Shown piece after piece: positions 1-7,901 of a stretch of 39,724 nt of DNA. The stretch lies in the NCBI GenBank assembly GCA_023664865.1, contig JAMPEU010000025.1, positions 1-39,724 of the forward strand, in the 5' to 3' direction. Made by a program: the position numbers and the translations under genes. The number at the start of each line of letters is the position of its first letter. Positions within the stretch are counted from its first letter, which is position 1. A model generated the notes under the pieces. That model was not told the DNA's origin. It worked only from the letters and a program-made list of their open reading frames with translations, and did no database searches. Source of the stretch: Butyrivibrio sp. (GTDB lineage: Bacteria; Bacillota; Clostridia; Lachnospirales; Lachnospiraceae).

Positions 1-1048
1 TGGTGGCGGTCAGGGTTTCGATATCGACGATGCCGCGCTCGCTTTCTTTGGCAGTAGCAATGGTTGCAGTCTTAAGGTTTTCGGCGTTTTTCTTAAGCAG
101 TTCGTTAGTCATATCCGTTACTTCCTTTTGCGCTTTTGCCGCCTCGCTTGAATGGTTCAGCCCTATTGCAATTACCATCTGGCTTTTCCATAACGGTATG
201 GTGTTGACGAGGGTGGACTGTATTTTCTCGGACATTGCCGTGTCGTTGCTCTGTATGAGGCGGATTTGCGGCGCCATCTGCATTGAGATAGTGCGTGTAA
301 GCTCCAAATCATAGATTTTCTTTTCAAAGCGCTCGCACATGGCGGCATAATCATTTGCCGCCTGAGTATCTTCGGGAAGTCCGCTTTTCTCAGCCTTTGC
401 AAGAAGTTCGGGAAGTTCGACGGCTCTTGCCTGTTTAAGTTTCTGCTTGCCAGCGACGATATACATGGACAGTTCCTTAAAGTAGTTCAGGTTTAAATCA
501 TACATTTTATCCAGCATCGCCGCGTCTTTAAGCAGCGTTACCTGATGGTTTTCCATTACCTTGCATATTTTATTGATGTTGACTTCCGCTTTATCGTATT
601 TAGCCTTGAGATTGGACAACTGATTGCCGCTCTTTTTGAATATGCCGAAAATGCCTTTCTTTTCCTCTTCGTCAAAATCCTTAAGTTCTGCAACTACGCC
701 TGTAAGCATCTGTCCGATTTCGCCCATATCTTTGGTGCGAACGTTGTTCAACGCGTTTTCAGAGAAGTCGGCGATTTTCTTCTGGCTGCTCACCCCATAC
801 TGCATTACCATCTGTGTATTGGTAATGTCAATCTTAGCGGCAAAATCGTCCACCATTTTCTGTTCTTCCGGCGTCAATACCATTTCCGGTACGTCCTCAG
901 ATACTTCTTTTAATGCAGTAGAAACATTTTCCGCTACCTGAACCTCATTATTGCTGACAACTATGTCAGTTTCTGCGGCTTGCTCTGTAAAAGGCTCAAG
1001 AGTTAAAGAAGGCGCTTCTTTCAACATCTCATCTAAGTTAGTGCTCAT
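1..1048 (-). CDS. TelA/KlaA-like toxic anion resistance family protein (3' end cut off)
   Basis: The gene reads leftward from ATG at 1048-1046, with AGGAGG-type sequence just upstream, and stays open to the left edge: 349 codons are present. Family members are usually about 360-400 residues, so only a short C-terminal piece is missing. The protein is soluble and strongly helical. The region reading MAPQIRLIQSNDTAMSEKIQ, followed by a Trp-containing helix and ERGIVDIETL, is typical of TelA/KlaA. The family was named for tellurite resistance, but in Firmicutes it is usually paired with XpaC and its biochemical role is unsettled; envelope-stress functions are suggested. It lies downstream of xpaC on the same strand and is probably co-transcribed, although palindromic element A fills the gap between them. 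Family assignment is firm; cellular function is not. Confidence 0.88.
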   Translation of the reverse strand, partial: MSTNLDEMLKEAPSLTLEPFTEQAAETDIVVSNNEVQVAENVSTALKEVSEDVPEMVLTPEEQKMVDDFAAKIDITNTQMVMQYGVSSQKKIADFSENALNNVRTKDMGEIGQMLTGVVAELKDFDEEEKKGIFGIFKKSGNQLSNLKAKYDKAEVNINKICKVMENHQVTLLKDAAMLDKMYDLNLNYFKELSMYIVAGKQKLKQARAVELPELLAKAEKSGLPEDTQAANDYAAMCERFEKKIYDLELTRTISMQMAPQIRLIQSNDTAMSEKIQSTLVNTIPLWKSQMVIAIGLNHSSEAAKAQKEVTDMTNELLKKNAENLKTATIATAKESERGIVDIETLTAT

Positions 1049-1099
1049 TTTTTTCCTCCATTCAATTGTAATTATGTGTTACTATTCATAGTTACCTAG

Positions 1100-1247
1100 T
1101 AGCATGAACTCATATACTTCCATTTGAGGTCCTTGTAAAACGCCGGTACTTAGTGAAAAAGCTGTTTTGAGCTTTTGAACTTAGTACCGCTGCGATTTTA
1201 CACGGAGCGAGAGCGTACCTCAAGTGGAAGTATATGAGTTCATGCTA
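1100..1247 (-). repeat. Palindromic element, copy A (148 bases)
   Basis: A near-perfect inverted repeat: arm 1100-1130 pairs with 1217-1247 over 31 positions with one G:T pair. Inside lies a second stem (CGGTAC ... GTACCG) and a short non-symmetrical segment, ACGCTCTCGCT on the minus strand. Read on the minus strand it aligns over its length with copies at 20628-20778 and 33100-33248 and shares the core with 22070-22234. It fills the xpaC-telA gap, and the xpaC stop codon TAG (1247-1245) lies in the outermost base pairs. Its sense relative to transcription matches copy B. No open reading frame or target duplication is evident. It could be a structured RNA segment, a processing or termination site, or a small non-autonomous mobile element. 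Confidence 0.85.
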
Positions 1248-2615
1248 TTCTCGCTTAACCGTAACAAATTCCATATCATTCATCAACCCTTCTCTGGCAA
1301 GCATGGTTTTAAGCACCTGTGCGTCAGTGGTGGCATCAAATACCGTATCTTGAAAAAGGTTGTTCAAAAGCTCCGTGAATGCGTGGTTAATCGTATCCAG
1401 AGTGTTTTCTATCTCAGCTTTTGCCGCTATTATTTCGTCTCCCGGAGCGCTTACGCGGTCGAACTCTTCATATGCCTCCACCAGTTTAAGCGTGGTGGGA
1501 AGATAATAGTCCATCAGCTTGTGCATGCGGTGCATTTGTTCGGGATGTTCCCTGATGCTGCTGAATATTTCTTTTAAAAGGCTTTCTAAGCGGAATAGTT
1601 TAGTGGAAATAACTTCGCCGGGGATTTTATCATTCAGTTCCCTTAATTTGCGGATACATTCCATGCCCTCCGCCACCATTGTATTTAATTCCGTGTTCTG
1701 GTCTGCCGATATTTCGGGGGAAGGATTGCTTTCAGTTTCCTTCGTATCCTCTACAGCTTTGGAAGCAATTCGATTTTCTTCTTCCAGCCGCCTACGGTTC
1801 TCTTCCACGTCGAGATACTGCCAGTAAATGGCGTCGCTTAGCATGAAGCAGGTTTTCTGTTCGTCCAGATGTCCTTCGGGGAAAAATCCCAGATTTATCA
1901 TTTTCTGCAAATCTTTGACAATGTAGCTTTCTTTTTTGCCGCACGCCATTGCTAAGTCTTTAATATTTTTATACATCTTATGGTCGCATAACTTCACATA
2001 ACGCTCCGCACGTTTTAGACGCTTGCGCTGACTGACGCCTACGCTTATCATGCCGTATGCGAGTACAAGCAATATCAGATTTATTGCCCACCAGCCTGCG
2101 CTTAAGTGCGCTCCTGCGGCAAACATGATAAGCCTCACTAAAGTCCAAATTCCCGCAGCGCCGAGGGCGATTCCGCCGAATACCTGATACAATACGTTGG
2201 ATACGTTTCCGACCTTTTTGATTTTGAGTTTATTCTTTATTTTATCCTGTCTGGCAATCCGCGTCTGTTCCTGTATGTTGTGAGAGTCCTGCCGTAACTG
2301 CTGCCTGCGCTGTTCTTCCTGAGCCCTGCGCTGTTCGTAATTGGCGCGCTCTTCCTGCGCCCTGCGCTGTGCATAATCGGTTCGTCCTTCACCGGGCTGG
2401 CGGCTTTGATGTTCATTGGCGCGCCTTTGGTGTTCTTCTTTATCTCGTTCAGAATTAAAGTCAAGTGTGATATTTGCCCTGAAATCATCGATTGCACTAT
2501 TGACAGTCTGCGACACCAAATCATTCAATTTACTGAAATCGCCGCCCTGCAATGCTTCTGCCAGCGCGTCTTTTATCTGTTCTCCCATATTGTTTCGATT
2601 CTGATAGCCGCTCAT
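1245..2615 (-). CDS. XpaC-family membrane protein
   Basis: This 456-residue protein belongs to the XpaC family (named from 5-bromo-4-chloroindolyl phosphate hydrolysis in Bacillus; true activity unknown). An N-terminal segment is followed by a charged Gln/Arg/Glu-rich coiled coil at about 55-130 containing the repeat YAQRRAQEERA / YEQRRAQEEQR. Two membrane helices follow at about 140-168 and 171-193, then a winged-helix-like stretch (about 210-275, MYKNIKDLAMACGKKESYIV) and a helical C terminus. The start at 2615 was chosen because it is the first ATG, although no strong ribosome binding site is visible. It is the first gene of an xpaC-telA operon, a pairing common in Firmicutes. Residues 55-130 are more repetitive than the rest and may vary between strains. 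Confidence 0.82.
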   Translation of the reverse strand: MSGYQNRNNMGEQIKDALAEALQGGDFSKLNDLVSQTVNSAIDDFRANITLDFNSERDKEEHQRRANEHQSRQPGEGRTDYAQRRAQEERANYEQRRAQEEQRRQQLRQDSHNIQEQTRIARQDKIKNKLKIKKVGNVSNVLYQVFGGIALGAAGIWTLVRLIMFAAGAHLSAGWWAINLILLVLAYGMISVGVSQRKRLKRAERYVKLCDHKMYKNIKDLAMACGKKESYIVKDLQKMINLGFFPEGHLDEQKTCFMLSDAIYWQYLDVEENRRRLEEENRIASKAVEDTKETESNPSPEISADQNTELNTMVAEGMECIRKLRELNDKIPGEVISTKLFRLESLLKEIFSSIREHPEQMHRMHKLMDYYLPTTLKLVEAYEEFDRVSAPGDEIIAAKAEIENTLDTINHAFTELLNNLFQDTVFDATTDAQVLKTMLAREGLMNDMEFVTVKRE

Positions 2616-2677
2616 ACCGTCAAACCTCTTATCTTCATTGTCTGTGAAGCTTACTTAAGATTATTTTCCTGCTTAAT

Positions 2678-2706
2678 ATTATCACATATTGGATTTAGAT
2701 TAGCAA
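2678..2706 (-). promoter_or_regulatory. Candidate promoter for xpaC-telA
   Basis: On the minus strand TTGCTA (2706-2701) is followed after 17 bases by GATAAT (2683-2678), about 60 bases before the xpaC start. It is a reasonable sigma-A match with no experimental support. Confidence 0.4.
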
Positions 2707-2867
2707 TAGTTTCTTTGGCAAGCGGGCGAGAAAGTAATGGTAAAAATATGGATATGTTTATTGACAAAAAATGGAAAATTACTAATATACATAAAAAATA
2801 CATGAGATAAGTATGGATTAGAATTTTCAGATGGAGTAAGGGTAGAAAAATTTGTTAGTGGTTTTAA

Positions 2868-2896
2868 TTGAGGAAATCAGTGGAATTTGATATAAT
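2868..2896 (+). promoter_or_regulatory. Promoter for the cytosine methyltransferase gene
   Basis: TTGAGG at 2868-2873 and a perfect TATAAT at 2891-2896, separated by 17 bases. This gives a leader of about 130 bases before the ATG at 3033. The leader contains an inverted repeat near 2927-2950 that could be an operator or RNA hairpin. Confidence 0.6.
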
Positions 2897-3032
2897 AAAA
2901 ATAATGGTAAATAAAGTTTGCCTGGGAAGATAAGCCGGAATTATCTTGAATCGAAAAGAAGGAAAAATATTTCAAAAGTCCAAATAATCGGACATATGGT
3001 GTGATAGCATTATTAAAAAAAGAGGTAATCTT

Positions 3033-4079
3033 ATGTTTTATACGATTGAATTATTTGCTGGTGCAGGTGGACTTGCGTTAGGGATTGAGAAAGCAGGGTT
3101 TGAAACGCTTGGATTGATTGAGTTTGATAAAGATGCCGCTGATACGCTTAAAAGGAACAGACCTAACTGGAATGTTATTAATGATGATATTGCCAATATT
3201 TCCTGTTTGGATTTGGAGCAATATTTTAATTTAAAGAAAGGAGAACTGGATTTATTGTCAGGAGGAGCGCCCTGTCAGGCATTTTCATATGCCGGTAAAA
3301 GACTTGGATTGGAAGATGCCAGAGGAACGCTTTTTTATCATTATGCGCTATTTTTACAGAAACTGCAGCCGAAGATGTTCCTGTTTGAAAATGTAAGAGG
3401 CTTACTCACGCATGCCAATGGGAATACATATAAAACAATGTTAAATATTTTTACAAAGGCAGGATATACGATTGATAAAAAAGTATTAAATGCGTGGGAT
3501 TACGGAGTTCCACAAAAAAGGGAACGCTTGATTACAGTCGGGATTAGAAATGATTTGGTAAATAAAATTGAATATGTTTTTCCCAGACCACATGATTATA
3601 AACCGGTATTAAGGGATGTTTTATTAGATTGTCCGGATAGTCCGTATATTCCTTACGGAGATAAAAAGAAAAAGATATTTGAACTGGTTCCGGCAGGCGG
3701 ATATTGGCGAGATATAGACCCCAAAATAGCAAAAGATTATATGAAAAGCTGCTGGGATATGGAAGGTGGACGTACTGGAATTTTGCGAAGAATGAGTTTA
3801 GACGAACCATCATTGGCGGTATTGACATCACCATCCCAGAAACAAACGGAACGCTGTCATCCTTTGGAAACCAGACCATTCACCATAAGGGAAAATGCGA
3901 GATGCCAGACATTTCCGGACGAATGGGAATTTTGTGGAAATATTTCATCACAGTATAAGCAAGTAGGAAATGCAGTTCCGGTTAATTTAGCAAAGGATAT
4001 TGCAGCAGAAATATATCGTTCGCTTGAAATGCTGGAAGACAGGGGAAAAATCAGTAGACGGAAGACGTGTGTCGCATAA
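3033..4079 (+). CDS. DNA (cytosine-5-)-methyltransferase, type II, probably now an orphan
   Basis: A 348-residue C5-cytosine methyltransferase that transfers methyl from S-adenosylmethionine to cytosine in a specific DNA site. All hallmark motifs are visible: FAGAGG near residue 8 (motif I), the catalytic GGAPCQAFS with Cys81 (motif IV), ENV at 119-121 (VI), QKRER at 161-165 (VIII), RPFTIRENARCQTFPD at 281-296 (IX) and QVGNAVPVNLA at 310-320 (X). The target-recognition region (about 215-275) has the GGRTGILRRMS ... PSQKQTERCHP arrangement seen in enzymes modifying GGNCC or GGWCC sites. That specificity is inference, supported by the adjacent Eco47II-like fragment. The start has GAGGT upstream. 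The gene overlaps the endonuclease remnant and looks intact itself. Confidence 0.93.
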   Translation: MFYTIELFAGAGGLALGIEKAGFETLGLIEFDKDAADTLKRNRPNWNVINDDIANISCLDLEQYFNLKKGELDLLSGGAPCQAFSYAGKRLGLEDARGTLFYHYALFLQKLQPKMFLFENVRGLLTHANGNTYKTMLNIFTKAGYTIDKKVLNAWDYGVPQKRERLITVGIRNDLVNKIEYVFPRPHDYKPVLRDVLLDCPDSPYIPYGDKKKKIFELVPAGGYWRDIDPKIAKDYMKSCWDMEGGRTGILRRMSLDEPSLAVLTSPSQKQTERCHPLETRPFTIRENARCQTFPDEWEFCGNISSQYKQVGNAVPVNLAKDIAAEIYRSLEMLEDRGKISRRKTCVA

Positions 4080-4425
4080 AAGAATAAGGCGGGTGAGTAT
4101 TGATCAATTTTATGCAATTACAACCGGAAAAGAAGATGCCTTTTATAATATGTGTATGGTTCTTCCAAGTGTAATTGAAAGAGTGGTCAAGCAGGATGGA
4201 ACAGTCCAGATACCGCATGATACAGTATTGCACGAGTTGAAAAATATTGCAGCTATGTCTGGCGAGGAATCTGAAGATATATCAATGGCTATTGCAGTAT
4301 ATATGCTTGGGTTTAATTCATATTTAGGATTTTCCGACCTAGTAAAAACTGACAATAACAACATGGCAGATGAGAACTATTTGAAACGAATTTATATCTA
4401 TGCAAAAGGCATAGAGAAAGAATGA
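4000..4425 (+). pseudogene. C-terminal remnant of an Eco47II-like type II restriction endonuclease
   Basis: In a different frame from the methyltransferase end, the reading frame gives VDGRRVSHKRIRRVSIDQFY, then ITTGKEDAFYNMCMVLPSVIE and a helical tail to the stop at 4423-4425. From memory of the family, this resembles the C-terminal part of Eco47II-type endonucleases (about 230-240 residues). The N-terminal catalytic PD-(D/E)XK part has no counterpart upstream: the sequence there is the conserved motif X region of the methyltransferase. The simplest reading is a deletion that removed the intergenic DNA and the first half of the endonuclease, with a junction near 4030-4050. The frame is formally open from ATG 4000, giving 141 residues, but cleavage activity is not expected. 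rarA starts 7 bases after its stop. Confidence 0.75.
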
Positions 4426-4432
4426 CTACACT

Positions 4433-5755
4433 ATGGATTTATTTGAATACATGAGAAATACGAATATGGATAAGGAAGCGCCGCTTGCCGCGAGGTTAAG
4501 ACCGACTACGCTTGATGAGGTAGTGGGGCAGCAGCATATAATAGGAAAAGACAAGCTGCTTTACCGCGCTATTAAGGCGGATAAATTAAGCTCCATTATT
4601 TTCTATGGACCGCCGGGAACCGGCAAGACGACGCTCGCCAAGGTTATCGCGAATACCACCAGCGCGGAATTTACGCAGATTAACGCGACCGTAGCGGGCA
4701 AGAAGGATATGGAAGCCGTGGTGGAGCAGGCGAAAAACGTAAGCGGAATGTATGGGAAGAAAACCATACTTTTTATTGATGAAATTCACCGTTTCAATAA
4801 GGGGCAGCAGGACTATCTGCTGCCGTTTGTCGAAGACGGTACGATTATACTTATAGGCGCGACCACGGAAAACCCCTACTTTGAGGTCAACGGAGCATTG
4901 ATATCGCGTTCTATAGTTTTTGAGTTGAAACCGCTCTCAAGAGAGGACATTAAGGAATTAATCAAACGCGCCGTATATGATAAAGATAAAGGCATGGGCG
5001 CATATGACGCGGTAATTGATGATGATGCGCTGGAATTTCTGGCTGATTTATCCGGCGGTGATGCCAGACACGCACTGAATGCAGTGGAACTCGGCGTCAT
5101 GACGACTAACAGGAGCGAGGACGGCAGGATACATATTACGCTTGAAGTGGCGCAGGAGTGTATTCAGAAAAGAGTCATAAATTATGATAAGACAGGCGAT
5201 AACCACTATGATACGATTTCAGCTTTTATCAAAAGCATGCGTGGCTCTGACCCCGATGCTGCGGTATATTATCTGGGAAGAATGCTTTATGCGGGAGAAA
5301 GCGTGGCTTTTATCGCCAGAAGGATTATGATATGCGCCGCTGAAGACGTGGGAAATGCAGATCCGAATGCCCTGACGGTCGCGGTCAGCGCATCTCTTGC
5401 AGTCGAGAGAATAGGAATGCCCGAGGCGCAGATTATTCTGGCTCAGGCGGCAGCTTATGTGGCGTGTGCGCCGAAGAGCAATTCTTCCAGCAGCGCAATT
5501 TTTAAGGTTATGGAAACAGTGGAGCAGACGGGAAATCTGCCGATACCTACGCATCTTCAGGACGCGCATTATAAGGGGGCGGCAAAGCTTGGACACGGCA
5601 CGGGCTATAAGTATGCGCACGACTATCCCAACCATTATGTAGAGCAGCAATATCTGCCCTACGAACTTAACGGCAAAGAATTTTATACGCCTTCCGGCAA
5701 CGGATATGAATTAAAAATAAAGGAACATATGAAGCGTATAAAGGGATTAGAATAA
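4433..5755 (+). CDS. rarA: Replication-associated recombination protein A (RarA/MgsA), AAA+ ATPase
   Basis: This 440-residue clamp-loader-like AAA+ ATPase acts at stalled replication forks and is related to eukaryotic WRNIP1. Visible motifs are the opening RLRPTTLDEVVGQQHI, Walker A GPPGTGKT (59-66), Walker B FIDEIHRFNK (about 114-123), sensor 1 GATTENP (142-148) and the arginine-finger SRS (158-160). The C-terminal tetramerisation part contains MRGSDPDAAVYYLGRML and the late AHYKGAAKLGHGTGYKYAHD. Length is normal for the family. It begins 7 bases after the endonuclease remnant, so it may be read through from that promoter. Its stop lies within a duplicated piece of the neighbouring DUF4364 gene, so the last three codons (GLE) are partly supplied by that duplication. 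Confidence 0.96.
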   Translation: MDLFEYMRNTNMDKEAPLAARLRPTTLDEVVGQQHIIGKDKLLYRAIKADKLSSIIFYGPPGTGKTTLAKVIANTTSAEFTQINATVAGKKDMEAVVEQAKNVSGMYGKKTILFIDEIHRFNKGQQDYLLPFVEDGTIILIGATTENPYFEVNGALISRSIVFELKPLSREDIKELIKRAVYDKDKGMGAYDAVIDDDALEFLADLSGGDARHALNAVELGVMTTNRSEDGRIHITLEVAQECIQKRVINYDKTGDNHYDTISAFIKSMRGSDPDAAVYYLGRMLYAGESVAFIARRIMICAAEDVGNADPNALTVAVSASLAVERIGMPEAQIILAQAAAYVACAPKSNSSSSAIFKVMETVEQTGNLPIPTHLQDAHYKGAAKLGHGTGYKYAHDYPNHYVEQQYLPYELNGKEFYTPSGNGYELKIKEHMKRIKGLE

Positions 5756-5840
5756 TTGCTCTATTAAGCTCTGATAGACGCTGTAGCAGCGATAAACCCC
5801 GATGCGATTAGAATAATTGTTCTATTAAGCTTTGATAGAC
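5745..5840. repeat. Direct repeat: duplicated 3' end of the DUF4364 gene (2 x 35 bases)
   Basis: Positions 5745-5779 and 5806-5840 match at 33 of 35 bases, 61 bases apart. The second copy is the coding end of the minus-strand DUF4364 gene. Read in the same sense, the first copy still encodes VYQSLIEQLF and a stop, and both differences are silent. The first copy also supplies the rarA stop codon. It looks like an old local duplication of the gene tail. Confidence 0.85.
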
Positions 5841-6326
5841 CGTCTGATTCTTCTTCTGCCAGTTGTCGCATATGGCGGCGGCAGTTTCTTTGTCGGGAAC
5901 TGATAAAGTTATGTCAACCAGACGTATATTTTTCTCTATTGCCTGCAAATGCGCCTCGTATTCCCCGGAAGTGGATTTATAATAATCGGAGATAATAGAA
6001 ACCTCGTTGCGCATTTCCATTTCGTTTTCTTTATAAAAACCGTCGATTTTTTTCTTAGTGAGGGCATTGAGCCTGTTGCCAAATAGCGACAGCGTCTCTT
6101 TGCCCTCTGTGGTAATCACAAGATGCGTGCGGTTGCGCACCGTGTTGGCGGTAATCATTCCAGAGTCCGCCAATTCGGAAAATACCTGCTGCAGAGTCAG
6201 AAAGTCCATATATTCGTTTTCAAGAATAAAATCGGCGACCTGCGCTTTCGTAATGGGAAATGCGGCGCGGTCCAGCATATACAGTATGATAAGTTTGTAT
6301 AATATTAAGGTATCTTCCTTAGTCAT
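5808..6326 (-). CDS. DUF4364 family protein
   Basis: A 172-residue soluble protein recognised as DUF4364, common in Clostridia and uncharacterised. The N-terminal part (about 1-75) has the look of a winged helix (LYKLIILYMLDRAAFPITKAQVADFILE ... FSELADSGMI) with a beta-wing (RTHLVITTEGKETL), suggesting DNA binding or a regulatory role. The C-terminal part is mixed alpha/beta. It follows malic enzyme on the same strand after a 79-base gap and is probably co-transcribed with it. Its last codons are duplicated downstream at 5745-5779. Function is unknown; the winged-helix suggestion comes from sequence pattern only. Confidence 0.75.
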   Translation of the reverse strand: MTKEDTLILYKLIILYMLDRAAFPITKAQVADFILENEYMDFLTLQQVFSELADSGMITANTVRNRTHLVITTEGKETLSLFGNRLNALTKKKIDGFYKENEMEMRNEVSIISDYYKSTSGEYEAHLQAIEKNIRLVDITLSVPDKETAAAICDNWQKKNQTVYQSLIEQLF

Positions 6327-6405
6327 TTACAATTCTCCGATATATTTGCTTTCATTAATAATACTGCTTTTTAGCCTGTAAATTGGAATTTATCGCACTA
6401 TTGCA

Positions 6406-7560
6406 TCATTTACGGATATGCGATTTTACCGCCTCGGCTACTACTTCTGCAACTTTGGGGTTAAATGCCTCCGGCATAATGTTGTCTTCATTCAGTTCTT
6501 CGTCGGGAACCAGCCCTGCTATGGCATAGGCAGCGGCTAACTTCATTTCTTCCGTAATCTGCGGTGCGCGTCCTTCAAGGGCTCCTTTGAAAATGCCGGG
6601 GAAGGCCACCACGTTATTAATCTGATTAGGGAAATCAGAGCGTCCCGTGCCTACTATACGCGCTCCGGCTGCTTTTGCCGCATCGGGCATGATTTCAGGA
6701 ACCGGGTTGGACATTGCAAATATAATGGCGTCTTTATTCATCGAAGCTACCATCTCAGGAGTTACGACATTGGGCGCGGATACTCCAATGAAGATATCGG
6801 AATTTTTCATGGCATCAGCAAGCGTTCCGCTCTCGTTATCGGGATTGGTGCATTCCGCCATCTGCTGTTTCACTTTGTTCAGATTGCTTCTTGATTTGCA
6901 GACTATACCGGTGCTGTCGCACAGGATGATGTTGGAGAAACCGTAGCTTTGCAAAAGCTTGGTAATGGCGATTCCGGCGCTGCCCGCGCCGTTTACGACT
7001 ACCTTGCAGTCTTCCTTCTTTTTGCCTATTACTTTCAGGGCGTTGATGGTGCCTGCAAGCACGACTATTGCCGTACCGTGCTGGTCGTCGTGGAATACGG
7101 GTATATCCAGTGTCGCTTTTAACCTTGCTTCTATTTCAAAGCAGCGCGGCGCGCTGATATCTTCCAGATTGATGCCGCCAAAGCCCGGAGCAAGATAAGT
7201 TACCGCCTTGATGATTTCTTCCGTGTCCTGTGTATCGAGACAGATAGGAACTGCGTTGACGCCGCCGAACTCTTTGAACAAGACTGCCTTTCCTTCCATA
7301 ACCGGCATAGCGGCGTGCGGACCGATATTTCCAAGTCCAAGAACCGCGCTTCCGTCGGAAACTACGGCTATCGTATTGGATTTCCATGTATATGTGTATG
7401 CGGCATCCTTGTCTTTGGCGATTGCCTTGCAAGGCTCTGCAACGCCCGGCGTATAGGCGATTGCCAAGTCCTCTCTTGTCTTAACCGCTGTTTTGGAAAC
7501 CGTTTCGAGTTTTCCCTTCCATTCTTCGTGCATTTGAAGCGCTTTTTCTCCTGTTGTCAT
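6406..7560 (-). CDS. Malic enzyme (oxaloacetate-decarboxylating malate dehydrogenase), short bacterial form
   Basis: This 384-residue enzyme oxidatively decarboxylates L-malate to pyruvate and CO2 with NAD or NADP. Visible signatures are the N-terminal AIAYTPGVAEPC with the catalytic Tyr, the metal-binding NLEDISAPRCFEIE and HDDQHGTA, the Rossmann nucleotide loop NGAGSAGIA and the later IFAMSNPVPEI. Length fits the compact bacterial type that lacks a phosphotransacetylase domain. ATG at 7560 is preceded by GGAGG. A weak promoter, TTGTAA-N18-TAGAAT, lies at 7607-7578. Cofactor preference cannot be read safely from the sequence. DUF4364 follows on the same strand. Confidence 0.95.
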   Translation of the reverse strand: MTTGEKALQMHEEWKGKLETVSKTAVKTREDLAIAYTPGVAEPCKAIAKDKDAAYTYTWKSNTIAVVSDGSAVLGLGNIGPHAAMPVMEGKAVLFKEFGGVNAVPICLDTQDTEEIIKAVTYLAPGFGGINLEDISAPRCFEIEARLKATLDIPVFHDDQHGTAIVVLAGTINALKVIGKKKEDCKVVVNGAGSAGIAITKLLQSYGFSNIILCDSTGIVCKSRSNLNKVKQQMAECTNPDNESGTLADAMKNSDIFIGVSAPNVVTPEMVASMNKDAIIFAMSNPVPEIMPDAAKAAGARIVGTGRSDFPNQINNVVAFPGIFKGALEGRAPQITEEMKLAAAYAIAGLVPDEELNEDNIMPEAFNPKVAEVVAEAVKSHIRK

Positions 7561-7901
7561 AATAATCCTCCATTCATATTCTATCCGCTAATTTATTTAA
7601 TTTACAACAAATCTTTCTTAATGATATAGTATTTATGTTTTTTCTGCAATATACTCTTTAACACTTTTTGCTGATTTTCTTGCAAAAATTTCAAAATTTC
7701 CTCTTCCTATTTTGTCCAACATGGTGTATAATGATTTTCATAAATGACTTGTTATTGCATTTCAGTATACATATCAGGAATGAAGTCCCTTGACCAAAGA
7801 GTGAATTAAAATATAAATGTATAGCTTGTAAGTTATTTAAAATAGTATTTAAAATTGGTATTTTACTAAGATATATGTGTTAAAAGCACAGGAGGAAATT
7901 T
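7561..7901. other. 341-base divergent gap between malic enzyme and rho
   Basis: AT-rich divergent intergenic DNA. It carries a weak minus-strand promoter candidate at 7578-7607 (TTGTAA-N18-TAGAAT) for malic enzyme and a plus-strand promoter at 7704-7732 for rho. The remaining roughly 165 bases are the rho leader. I see no clear terminator hairpin or known riboswitch. Long leaders are common for rho genes, which are often self-regulated by early termination, but nothing here proves it. Confidence 0.5.
7704..7732 (+). promoter_or_regulatory. Candidate rho promoter
   Basis: TTCCTA (7704-7709) and a perfect TATAAT (7727-7732) with 17 bases between. It would give a leader of about 160 bases before the rho start. 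The -35 match is weak. Confidence 0.45.

Larger units (their letters stand above)
2616..3032. other. 417-base AT-rich gap between xpaC and the methyltransferase gene
   Basis: This stretch holds the candidate xpaC promoter (2678-2706) and the methyltransferase promoter (2868-2896). The later part also has a small hairpin (AAGATAA / TTATCTT, near 2927-2950). It is visibly more AT-rich than the xpaC and rarA coding regions on either side, in keeping with an acquired restriction-modification segment. I see no convincing gene in it. Confidence 0.6.

Noticed and set aside
1-1048. Plus-strand open frames of 100-120 codons antisense to telA
   Set aside because: They are low-quality frames without ribosome binding sites opposite a clear conserved gene.
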